Under the pieces are notes generated by a model. That model did not search any database and was not told where the DNA came from. It saw only the letters and a program-made list of their open reading frames with translations. From contig CALAMX010000190.1 of NCBI GenBank assembly GCA_937925755.1, forward strand, positions 1-12,941: 12,941 nt of DNA, given 5' to 3'. Source of the stretch: an uncultured Burkholderiales bacterium. Its GTDB lineage: Bacteria > Pseudomonadota > Gammaproteobacteria > Burkholderiales > Thiobacillaceae. The position numbers and the translations under genes are program-made. This document shows positions 6,658 through 12,941 of the stretch, piece by piece; position 1 is the first letter of the stretch; every line of letters starts with the position of its first letter.

Positions 6658-9600
6658 CTAGGACTCCTTGAGGATGAAGCGCCAGTAGAGCACCGGCAAC
6701 AGGATCAGGGTGAGTGCGGTCGAACTGGCCAGACCGCCCACCACGACGATGGCGAGCGGTTTCTGGATCTCCGAGCCCGGCCCGGTGGCGAGTAGCAGCG
6801 GCACGAGCCCAAAGGCCGTGATGCTGGCGGTCATCAGCACCGGCCGCAGCCGGCGCAGCGTGCCGTCCCGTACCACCTGCTCGCCGGCCAAGCCGCGTGC
6901 GGCAAGCTGATTGAAGTAGCTGACCAACACCACGCCGTTGAGCACGGCGATACCGAGCAGGGCGATGAAACCGACCGACGCGGGCACCGACAGATATTCC
7001 CCGGTCAGGAACAAGGCCAGGATGCCGCCGACCAGGGCAAAGGGGATATTGGCCAGCACCAGCACCGCCTGTTTGACCGAGCGGAAGGTCGCGAAGAGCA
7101 AGGCGAAGATCAGGGCCAGCGCCACCGGCACCACCACCGCCAGCCGGGCAGCGGCGCGCTGTTGGTTCTCGAACTGACCGCCATAGGTCACCCGATAGCC
7201 CTCCGGCAACTGGACCTCACGCGCGATTCTCGCCTGCACCTCTGCGACGAAACCGACCAGATCACGGCCGGCCACGTTGCTTTGCACCGTGACGTAGCGT
7301 GCGGCATTCTCGCGGTTGATCGCCACCGGCCCTTCGACGCGCACGAGCCGGGCCAGCTCCTTGAGGGGAGGTGCAATACCCTCGGGCGTGGGGATACGCA
7401 GGGACTCGAACAAGGCTGGTGACAGGCGCACGTTCTCGCCCGCCCGCAACAGGAGTGGGGTGCGCCGCACCCCCTCCTGGACGATGCCCAGCCGCTCACC
7501 TTCCAGATGCGCCTTGAGAAAGGCCGCCACTTCGTCGATGGTGAGCCCATAGCGACCGACCGCCAAGCGATCGATCTCGACGCGGAAGTACTGCACCCCC
7601 TCGTTCTTCTTGACGAAGACGTCCTGGGCACCGGGTATGGTCTTGATCACGGCCTCGATGCGATCGGCCAGGGCATTCAGGGTGCCGATGTCTGGCCCGA
7701 AGACCTTGACCGCAAGATCGCCACGCGCGCCGGTGAGCATCTCCGACACGCGCATGTCGATGGGCTGGGTGAAGGTGTAGTTGATGCCGGGAAAGTCCGC
7801 CATGACGCGGCGGATCTCCTCCATCAGCCAGTCCTTGTCTGGCCGGCGCCACTCAGCCATGGGTTTGAGGACGAGAAAGCTGTCGGTCTCGTTGAGCCCC
7901 ATCGGGTCCAGCCCCAACTCGTCCGAGCCGGCGCGGGCCACCACACCGCGGATCTCCGGGATGCGTTGCAAGAGTGCACGCTGTACCGCGATGTCGAGGG
8001 CGAGGCTCTCCTCCAGGCTGATTGAGGGCAGCTTCTCCAGTTGCACCAGGAGGTCGCCTTCGTCCAGCGTGGGCATGAAGGACTTGCCGATGAACGGGTA
8101 GGCGGTGATGGCCAACGCCAACAGAGCGAGGGCGACCGCCAACACGGTCTTCACCCGCTTTAGCGCGAAGTCCAGCACCGGCGTGTACACTCGCTCGGCC
8201 AACCGCACCAGCCAGGGTTCGCCGTGCCCACCCTCCTGCAGCAGCCAGGAGGCCAGCACCGGCACCACGGTGAGCGATAGCACGAGGGCCGCCGCCAGGG
8301 CGAAGACGATGGTCAGCGCCACCGGGGTGAACAGCTTGCCTTCCAGCCCCTGCAGCGTCAGCAGCGGCAAGAAGACGATGAGGATGATGGCCACGCCGCT
8401 AGCAGTGGGCACCGCCACCTCGCGCACGGCGCGATAGACCCGATGTAGCTTGGGTTGGGGGCTCTGAGCGTGGGCCAGGTGACTGACGATGTTCTCCACC
8501 ACCACCACGGCGCCATCGACCAGCATGCCAATGGCGATGGCCAGCCCTCCCAGACTCATCAGATTGGCCGACAGTCCAAACTGGCGCATGAGCAGGAAGG
8601 TGGCCAAGGCCGCCAGCGGCAGGGTCAGGGCCACGGTCAGGGCCGCACGCGCATTGCCGAGGAATAGGGCGAGCAGGGCCAGGACCAGGACGATGGCCTC
8701 CAGGAGCGCCCTGGTCACGGTGCCCACCGCCCGCTCGACCAGGGCCGAGCGGTCGTAGAAGGGGGTGATCTTCACCCCCTCGGGCAGGCTCGGTTCGATT
8801 TCCTTGAGACGCTGTTTGACCGCCGCGACCACTTGCTGCGCGTTCGCCCCTTTAAGCCCCAGCACCAGGCCCTCTACCGCCTCGCCGCGGCCATCCTGGG
8901 TCACCCCGCCGTAGCGTGTGAGACTGGACAGACGCACGGCGGCGACGTCAGAGACCCGCACCGGCACCCCATCCACCGTCTTGACGACGATGGCGGCGAG
9001 GTCTTCGAGGTCCTTCACCGCCCCCTCGACCCGCACCAGCCAGACCTCCTCGCCTTCGGTGAGCCGACCCGCCCCGTCGTTGCGGTTGTTGGCGCGGATC
9101 GCTTCGGCGAGTTCCTGCAGGGTCACGCCGCGCGCACTCATGGCGGCGTTGTCCGGCGCCACCTCGAAGGTCTTGACCAGGCCGCCTAAGGCATTGACGT
9201 CGGCCACCCCTGGCAGGGTCCGCAATTGCGGCCGGATCACCCAGTCGAGCAGCGCCCGCCGCTCGGTGAGATCGAGGTGCGGCGCGTCCACGGTGAACAT
9301 GAACATCTCCGACAGCGGCGTGGTGATGGGGGCGAGCCCGCCCTCCACACCGGGCGGCAGGTTGGGCAAGACCCCGTTGAGCCGCTCCGCCACCTGGCTG
9401 CGTGCCCAATAGATATCGGTGCCGTCCTCGAAGTCGATGGTAATGTCGGTCAGCCCGTACTTGGAAATGGAACGCAGGATGCGCTGGCGCGGAATCCCCA
9501 GCATCTCGGTCTCCACCGGCGCGGCGATGCGTGCCTCCACCTCCTCCGGCGTCATGCCGGGGGCCTTGAGAATGATCTTCACCTGGGTAGTGGAAACGTC

Positions 9601-9720
9601 CGGGAAGGCGTCGATGGGCAGCTCACGCCAGGCCATGAGGCCCGCCGCGGTGAGCAGCAGCGCCAGCCCCAGCACCAGCAGGCGCTGGGTCAGGGCAAAC
9701 TCCGTCAGGCGGGCGAACAT
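6658..9720 (-). CDS. czcA: CzcA-like heavy-metal RND efflux pump
   Basis: The 1020-aa inner-membrane RND transporter has the usual plan: N-terminal helix (10-28), porter loop, TM2-6 block, second large loop, TM8-12 block. The opening FALTQRLLVLGLALLLTAAG, ELPIDAFPDVSTTQVKI and SKYGLTDITIDFEDGTDIYWAR are hallmarks of the heavy-metal (HME) subfamily. The pump takes metal ions from the periplasm or cytoplasm and expels them through CzcB and CzcC, driven by protons. In TM4 the sequence is AIGMLVDGAVVVVEN: Asp402 and Glu409 of the proton relay are kept, but the first Asp of the CzcA-type DFG triplet is Ala396. This weakens a direct Zn/Co/Cd assignment. The ATG at 9720 is preferred over 9771: it leaves four bases after czcB, has GGAG just upstream, and gives the standard MF.RL..F.L N-terminus. 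Confidence 0.93.
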   Translation of the reverse strand: MFARLTEFALTQRLLVLGLALLLTAAGLMAWRELPIDAFPDVSTTQVKIILKAPGMTPEEVEARIAAPVETEMLGIPRQRILRSISKYGLTDITIDFEDGTDIYWARSQVAERLNGVLPNLPPGVEGGLAPITTPLSEMFMFTVDAPHLDLTERRALLDWVIRPQLRTLPGVADVNALGGLVKTFEVAPDNAAMSARGVTLQELAEAIRANNRNDGAGRLTEGEEVWLVRVEGAVKDLEDLAAIVVKTVDGVPVRVSDVAAVRLSSLTRYGGVTQDGRGEAVEGLVLGLKGANAQQVVAAVKQRLKEIEPSLPEGVKITPFYDRSALVERAVGTVTRALLEAIVLVLALLALFLGNARAALTVALTLPLAALATFLLMRQFGLSANLMSLGGLAIAIGMLVDGAVVVVENIVSHLAHAQSPQPKLHRVYRAVREVAVPTASGVAIILIVFLPLLTLQGLEGKLFTPVALTIVFALAAALVLSLTVVPVLASWLLQEGGHGEPWLVRLAERVYTPVLDFALKRVKTVLAVALALLALAITAYPFIGKSFMPTLDEGDLLVQLEKLPSISLEESLALDIAVQRALLQRIPEIRGVVARAGSDELGLDPMGLNETDSFLVLKPMAEWRRPDKDWLMEEIRRVMADFPGINYTFTQPIDMRVSEMLTGARGDLAVKVFGPDIGTLNALADRIEAVIKTIPGAQDVFVKKNEGVQYFRVEIDRLAVGRYGLTIDEVAAFLKAHLEGERLGIVQEGVRRTPLLLRAGENVRLSPALFESLRIPTPEGIAPPLKELARLVRVEGPVAINRENAARYVTVQSNVAGRDLVGFVAEVQARIAREVQLPEGYRVTYGGQFENQQRAAARLAVVVPVALALIFALLFATFRSVKQAVLVLANIPFALVGGILALFLTGEYLSVPASVGFIALLGIAVLNGVVLVSYFNQLAARGLAGEQVVRDGTLRRLRPVLMTASITAFGLVPLLLATGPGSEIQKPLAIVVVGGLASSTALTLILLPVLYWRFILKES

Positions 9721-9724
9721 CGAC

Positions 9725-10816
9725 CTACTCCCCGCCCATGCCCTGCCAGGCGGCCTTGAGCGCCGCGACACCCTCGACGGCGATGCGTTCCTGGCCGGTG
9801 AACGGTCCGTCGATCGCCGCAGATTGCGCCGACTGCGTCAGTACCCGCACGGCCTGAGGCTCGAAGCCACCGGGCCGCTCCACGAACACCCAGTCCTGCC
9901 CCTGGGCGCGCACGAGGGCGCGGGCCGGCACCCGCCATCGCTTGAGGCCGGCCAGTCCCTCCAGGCGCACGGCGACGTTCTGGTTGAGGCGCAGCCGGCC
10001 GTCGGGGTTGGCCACGCGGGCGCGCACGGATACGGTCTGGGCGGCGCTGACCTGACGGCCCACGCTCAGAACCTGGCCCACGAACGGCGTGCCTGGCACG
10101 CTCACGCCCTGCCCCGGCTTGACCAGGGCGGCCACCTCGGCCGGGGCCTGGATCTCCAACCAAAGGGGGTCGAGACGGGCGAGCTTGAACAGCGCCGTCG
10201 CCGGCTCCACCCGTGCCCCCGCCACTGCGGCCTGCTCCAGCACATGACCCTCGATCGGGGCGACGATGGCCAGGCGGTCGGTCAGCCGCTCACCGCGCTC
10301 CGCCGCCCCGATGGCGGCGGCGTCGAGCCCCATCAGCTGGAGCCAGGCACGCCGCTCTTCGACCTGAGCGCGCGCCTGTGCAAGGCTCGCCTGGGCGGCC
10401 TTGAGGCGCGCCGCCGGGATGATCCCCTCCTCGAACAGTGCCTCGTCGCGCGCCGCCGTCTCGGTGGCCAAGCGCAGTTGCACGGCGGCCTGCGCTAGGT
10501 CTCGCTGCGCCGTCACCAATTCCTCGGCGCGCAGGATGGCGAGGACCTGGCCGGCACGCACGCCCTGACCATTCGCCACCCGCACCTCGGTGATGAGCCC
10601 GGCGAGCGGGGCGGAAACAACGCGCATCTGCGCCGGCGGGATGGCCACCGTGGCCGGCAGGCCCACCGTCATCGCCCCGGCATGGGCGGTCATGGCGACC
10701 GTGCGGATGCGCAACGCGGCCCGCTGCTCGGCGGTGATCGGGATCAGCTCGTCCGTGGCCCGGACAGACGCTGGCAGGGCCGCGAGGCCCAGCAGCAGGA
10801 GTAACAGACGTTTCAT
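9725..10816 (-). CDS. czcB: CzcB-like periplasmic adaptor (membrane fusion protein)
   Basis: The 363-aa protein has a signal peptide (1-20, ending PASVRA), a split biotinyl-lipoyl domain (about 65-98 with SAPLAGLITEVRVANGQGVRAGQVL, and about 183-213 with IVAPIEGHVLEQAAVAGARV), an alpha-helical hairpin between them (about 99-172), a beta-barrel domain (about 216-285) and a C-terminal membrane-proximal domain (to about 360). It bridges CzcA and CzcC. Compared with CzcB of Cupriavidus it is short and lacks the long N-terminal His-rich metal-binding extension; that role may fall to the separate His-rich protein encoded upstream. A GAGGG sequence lies a few bases before the ATG. It is the first gene of the tight B-A-DUF3240-C run. 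Confidence 0.92.
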   Translation of the reverse strand: MKRLLLLLLGLAALPASVRATDELIPITAEQRAALRIRTVAMTAHAGAMTVGLPATVAIPPAQMRVVSAPLAGLITEVRVANGQGVRAGQVLAILRAEELVTAQRDLAQAAVQLRLATETAARDEALFEEGIIPAARLKAAQASLAQARAQVEERRAWLQLMGLDAAAIGAAERGERLTDRLAIVAPIEGHVLEQAAVAGARVEPATALFKLARLDPLWLEIQAPAEVAALVKPGQGVSVPGTPFVGQVLSVGRQVSAAQTVSVRARVANPDGRLRLNQNVAVRLEGLAGLKRWRVPARALVRAQGQDWVFVERPGGFEPQAVRVLTQSAQSAAIDGPFTGQERIAVEGVAALKAAWQGMGGE

Positions 10817-10977
10817 GACACCCTCTGATTTGCGAACGCATACGTCCGTGTACCCGTGGCCGACGGAGGCGGCCGCGGCTTGACACGGAAAGAGTCGGAA
10901 TCAGGCGCGGGTCTGGTTGCCCTGGGGCCGGCTCCAAACCATGAGGCCAGGACAACGTGCCGCGCACACCAGGTCGC

Positions 10978-11367
10978 TCAGAGGGCAGGCGGCGGGGCCG
11001 GCAGCGGGATGAGATGGGGCGGTCGGCCGGGCAGGCGTGTAGGCGCGGCCGATTGCAGGCCCAATCCAGCGTGTGCGAGGAGAAGTGCCGGTTCTGCTGT
11101 TGCGCAGGAGTCTGCTGGTAGCAGGTGACTGGGGTCGGGTCTGGGCTGTAGGCTGGGTGACAGCCCGACGATATGCTCATCGTCCACCTGTTGGGCGACG
11201 GCCCCGATCGAACCGTGCACGTGCCCGTATGTCTCGCCCCAGCCTTGCAGATGCACGAGGTGTATGCCAAAGTGTTTATCCGCATGGGTATGCGCATGCA
11301 GCAGTGGCGCCACACACTGCAGCAAGGCGAAGAGGACGACGAGATAGCGACTCAAGGTCCGGCGCAT
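10978..11367 (-). CDS. His-rich exported protein of the metal efflux cluster
   Basis: The 129-aa protein has a signal peptide (about 1-25, RRTLSRYLVVLFALLQC to LLHA), then a His-rich segment (24-51: HAHTHADKHFGIHLVH followed by GHVHG) with nine His in 28 residues, and a Pro-rich tail ending PLPAPPPAL. His at these densities suggests a periplasmic metal-binding or sensing protein. Similar small exported proteins, often starting LLHAH and ending in Pro-rich sequence, sit beside cation efflux genes in proteobacteria; CzcI plays a comparable accessory role in the classical czc cluster. The frame stays open upstream to 11514, but the ATG at 11367 gives the proper signal peptide. It has no Shine-Dalgarno and may be leaderless (see 11374-11403). 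It lies 161 bp before czcB, so it could be transcribed with the pump. Confidence 0.75.
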   Translation of the reverse strand: MRRTLSRYLVVLFALLQCVAPLLHAHTHADKHFGIHLVHLQGWGETYGHVHGSIGAVAQQVDDEHIVGLSPSLQPRPDPSHLLPADSCATAEPALLLAHAGLGLQSAAPTRLPGRPPHLIPLPAPPPAL

Positions 11368-11373
11368 GGTCCA

Positions 11374-11403
11374 ATTAGAACTGCTTTCGCTCAAGCCTAG
11401 CAA
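11374..11403 (-). promoter_or_regulatory. Candidate promoter of the His-rich gene, giving a leaderless mRNA
   Basis: On the minus strand, TTGCTA (complement of 11398-11403) and TCTAAT (complement of 11374-11379) stand 18 bases apart and match consensus at 4/6 and 5/6. The A of the ATG at 11367 lies seven bases after the -10 box, where transcription normally begins. Confidence 0.4.
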
Positions 11404-11425
11404 GCGGGGGCCGCAATACTCGTCC

Positions 11426-11454
11426 TTGATCGCTCGGCGCGGATCGGTTTGAAT
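11426..11454 (+). promoter_or_regulatory. Weak candidate promoter of the antiporter gene
   Basis: TTGATC (11426-11431) and TTGAAT (11449-11454) are 17 bases apart, each matching consensus at 4/6. It would give a leader of about 47 bases before the ATG at 11508. Confidence 0.25.
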
Positions 11455-11464
11455 GATGAAGATC

Positions 11465-11480
11465 GTGGCTCTACAGCCAC
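11465..11480. repeat. Perfect inverted repeat in the divergent intergenic region
   Basis: GTGGCT, four bases (CTAC), AGCCAC. It lies between the starts of the His-rich gene and the antiporter, so it could be an operator or a leader hairpin of the antiporter transcript. No known regulator box is recognised. Confidence 0.4.
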
Positions 11481-11507
11481 ACGCGACCATCCCATCCATA
11501 TACCTCA

Positions 11508-12581
11508 ATGACACTGCTTTTCTTCGGCCTGGGACTTGCTGCCCTGATCCTCGGCGCCGAGCTGCTCGTGCGCGGCGCCTCCCGACTGGCCCTCACCTTC
11601 GGCATCTCGCCGCTCGTGGTGGGGTTGACCGTGGTAGCCTTCGGCACCAGCTCGCCCGAGCTGGCGATCTCCGTGCAGTCGGCCTGGTCCGGCCAGGTCG
11701 ACATCGCCCTGGGCAACGTGGTGGGCAGCAACATCTTCAACGTGCTGTTCATCCTGGGGCTCTCCGCCCTGATCACCCCGCTCATCGTGCACCAGCAGCT
11801 CATTCGCCGCGAGGTGCCGTTACTGATCGCGGTATCGCTGCTGCTCTGGGGGATGGCTGCCAACGGCGACATCGCCCGCTGGGAGGGAGGACTACTCGCG
11901 CTGGGGTTGGCGGCCTACATCATCTACGCCATCCGTGCGAGCCGGCGCGAGTCGGTGGAGATCGTCGAGGAATACGCCGCAGCCCTCCCCGCCAACGCGG
12001 GCGCCTGGCGCCGTCATTGGTCGGTGCAGGTGGCCCTGATCCTGGGCGGGCTCATGCTGCTGGTGCAGGGCTCGAACTGGCTGGTCGAGGCGGCGGTGAC
12101 GATCGCCCGCGCCCTCGGGGTGAGCGAACTCATCATTGGTCTCACCCTCATCGCCGCCGGGACCTCGCTACCCGAGGTGGCCACCTCCATCATGGCCGCC
12201 ATTCGAGGCGAACGCGACATTGCCGTGGGCAACGTGGTGGGCAGCAACCTCTTCAACATCCTGGGTGTGCTGGGGATTTCGGCCGCGGTGGCGCCGGTGA
12301 GCCTCACCGTCTCCCCGTCGCTACTCACCTTCGACCTGCCGGTCATGGTGGCCGTGGCGGTTGCATGTCTACCCATCTTCTTCACCGGCAACCGGATCGC
12401 GCGCTGGGAGGGCGGGCTATTCTTCGCCTACTACCTCGCCTACACGGCCTATCTGATCCTGCTCTCGACCCGTCACAGCGCACTGGCGACCTACGGCGAC
12501 GTAATGGTCTTCTTCGTCCTCCCGCTCACCGCGGTCACCCTCGTGGTGCTGGCGCTCAGAGGACAGAGGGCGGAGGCCTGA
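11508..12581 (+). CDS. CaCA-family calcium/sodium antiporter-like protein
   Basis: The 357-aa protein is an inner-membrane cation exchanger of the YrbG type. It shows the family's internal duplication. The first alpha-repeat has GTSSPEL (46-52) and GNVVGSNIFN (69-78), the second GTSLPEV (208-214) and GNVVGSNLFN (231-240). The acidic residues Glu51 and Glu213 in these motifs are the ion-binding residues of the family. About ten helices surround a short cytoplasmic loop (about 143-172, RASRRESVEIVEEYAAALP). The expected activity is exchange of Ca2+ against Na+ or H+, but homologues differ in the divalent cation carried, and the metal efflux neighbourhood leaves that open. It is divergent from the metal cluster, with about 140 bp shared between the two starts. 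No clear Shine-Dalgarno precedes the ATG. Length is normal. Confidence 0.92.
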   Translation: MTLLFFGLGLAALILGAELLVRGASRLALTFGISPLVVGLTVVAFGTSSPELAISVQSAWSGQVDIALGNVVGSNIFNVLFILGLSALITPLIVHQQLIRREVPLLIAVSLLLWGMAANGDIARWEGGLLALGLAAYIIYAIRASRRESVEIVEEYAAALPANAGAWRRHWSVQVALILGGLMLLVQGSNWLVEAAVTIARALGVSELIIGLTLIAAGTSLPEVATSIMAAIRGERDIAVGNVVGSNLFNILGVLGISAAVAPVSLTVSPSLLTFDLPVMVAVAVACLPIFFTGNRIARWEGGLFFAYYLAYTAYLILLSTRHSALATYGDVMVFFVLPLTAVTLVVLALRGQRAEA

Positions 12582-12941
12582 GTCCAAGCCGGTCCCGGCG
12601 CTGACTCAGTGCGACCACCTAGGGAAGCCCTGCATCACTGACTGCGCGGGCGCTCGGCTCCGTTGCGCGGTGTTGGCTTCGGCCGCTCGCTTCCGCTCGC
12701 TTAACCTGCCTGACGGCAGGTTAGCCTTCGCCGAAACTCCGTTTTGGCTTCGGCCGCTCGCTTCGCGGCTTAACATGCGCTACGCGCATGTTAGCCTCCG
12801 CCGAAACTCCGTTTTGGCTTCGGCCGCTCGGCTTCGCCTCGCTCAACTTCGGCTAAAGCCAAAGTTAGTCTACCCCGAAACTTCGTTTGGACCCCATGAC
12901 TGACTTCCTGTCAAGTCACAGTCCTAAGCTCTAGTCGCCGC
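12582..12941. other. Gene-free right end, containing a hairpin repeat array
   Basis: No convincing gene is present. The open frame from 12670 merely translates the repeats. About 90 bases of unique sequence follow the antiporter stop, then three tandem repeat units run to 12888. After that, an imperfect hairpin (12898-12906 with 12913-12923, arms GACTGACTT and AAGTCACAGTC) precedes the window edge. No U-run terminator is seen right after the antiporter. Confidence 0.6.
12674..12888. repeat. Three tandem ~70-bp units, each with a hairpin of differing but compensated stem
   Basis: The units are 12674-12744, 12745-12814 and 12815-12888. Each begins TGGCTTCGGCCGCTCG and ends with a version of CCGAAACTCCGTTT. 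The inner hairpins are TAACCTGCC/GGCAGGTTA (12702-12723, loop TGAC), TAACATGCGC/GCGCATGTTA (12771-12793, loop TAC), and AACTT-GGC/GCC-AAGTT (12845-12866, loop TAAA, with one C-A mismatch). The stems extend outward as GCT-x-AAC paired with GTTAGC or GTTAGT, always with one unpaired base (T, T, C). A second short hairpin, GCCGAAAC TCC GTTTTGGC, joins units 1-2 and 2-3. The third unit is the most diverged. Confidence 0.75.

Noticed and set aside
7496..9759. Many open frames opposite or within czcA (for example 7507-8025 and 8918-9412 plus, 8948-9409 minus)
   Set aside because: They are shadows of the czcA codons; their sequences are low-complexity and match no family.
9721..9771. Longer CzcA N-terminus from 9771
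   Set aside because: It would overlap czcB by 47 bases and add a Pro/Arg/Ser-rich leader; the start at 9720 has a ribosome site and matches the family.
10879..10884. TTGACA at 10879-10884 as a plus-strand promoter
   Set aside because: No -10 box lies at a suitable distance and no plus-strand gene follows before 11508; the nearby genes are on the minus strand.
11453..12604. 383-aa plus-strand frame overlapping the antiporter
   Set aside because: It is out of frame with the CaCA motifs and is Arg/Gly/His/Pro-rich, typical of a GC-rich shadow.
12674..12888. CRISPR array
   Set aside because: Only three units, the repeats flank palindromes rather than unique spacers, the spacing is about 70 bp with long conserved flanks, and no cas genes are present.
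12674..12888. Integron attC sites
   Set aside because: GCTTAAC fits RYYYAAC, but the opposite ends read GTTAGCC or GTTAGTC rather than GTTRRRY. The arms are only about 22-30 bp in total, and no cassette genes or integrase are seen.

Overview
The window is high-GC DNA with proteobacterial gene content, most like a beta- or gammaproteobacterium. This rests on the Czc-type tripartite metal efflux operon with a DUF3240 protein, the NfeD-slipin pair, and a His-rich exported protein of a type found beside cation pumps. I cannot name a genus from sequence alone.

Layout. (1) Positions 2-807 hold the 3' part of a CgeB-like glycosyltransferase that is open at the window edge and cut off before its natural end. 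(2) Positions 808-1303 are a non-coding, hairpin-rich element bounded by an 18-bp perfect inverted repeat. It has no transposase, and its right end sits directly on the start codon of the next gene. (3) Positions 1304-4167, plus strand, run as an apparent operon: NfeD-type membrane serine protease, slipin (SPFH protein), then a single-pass membrane protein with a coiled coil and a probable extracytoplasmic sensor-like domain. (4) Positions 4169-4576, minus strand, encode a small three-helix membrane protein, convergent with the operon. A 207-bp gap with a good sigma-70-like promoter follows, then an 89-aa soluble protein of unknown role (4784-5053) whose tail overlaps czcC tail-to-tail. (5) Positions 5047-11367, minus strand, form a metal efflux cluster in transcription order: His-rich exported protein, czcB (adaptor), czcA (RND pump), DUF3240 PII-like protein, czcC (outer-membrane channel). 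From czcB to czcC the genes are 4 bp apart, 1 bp apart and overlapping by 4 bp, so they are surely co-transcribed. (6) Positions 11508-12581, plus strand, encode a CaCA-family calcium/sodium antiporter-like protein, divergent from the metal cluster across about 140 bp. (7) Positions 12582-12941 carry no gene but hold three tandem units of about 70 bp, each with a strong hairpin whose stem sequence changes in a compensated way.

Working together: CzcC-CzcB-CzcA should export divalent or other heavy metal cations across both membranes. The DUF3240 protein is a candidate PII-like regulator of the pump, and the His-rich protein a candidate periplasmic metal binder. NfeD and slipin form a known membrane protease/scaffold pair, and the third gene of that operon is a candidate unrecognised partner. 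The least explained parts are the 496-bp element that joins two unrelated genes, the third NfeD-operon gene, and the hairpin array at the right end.
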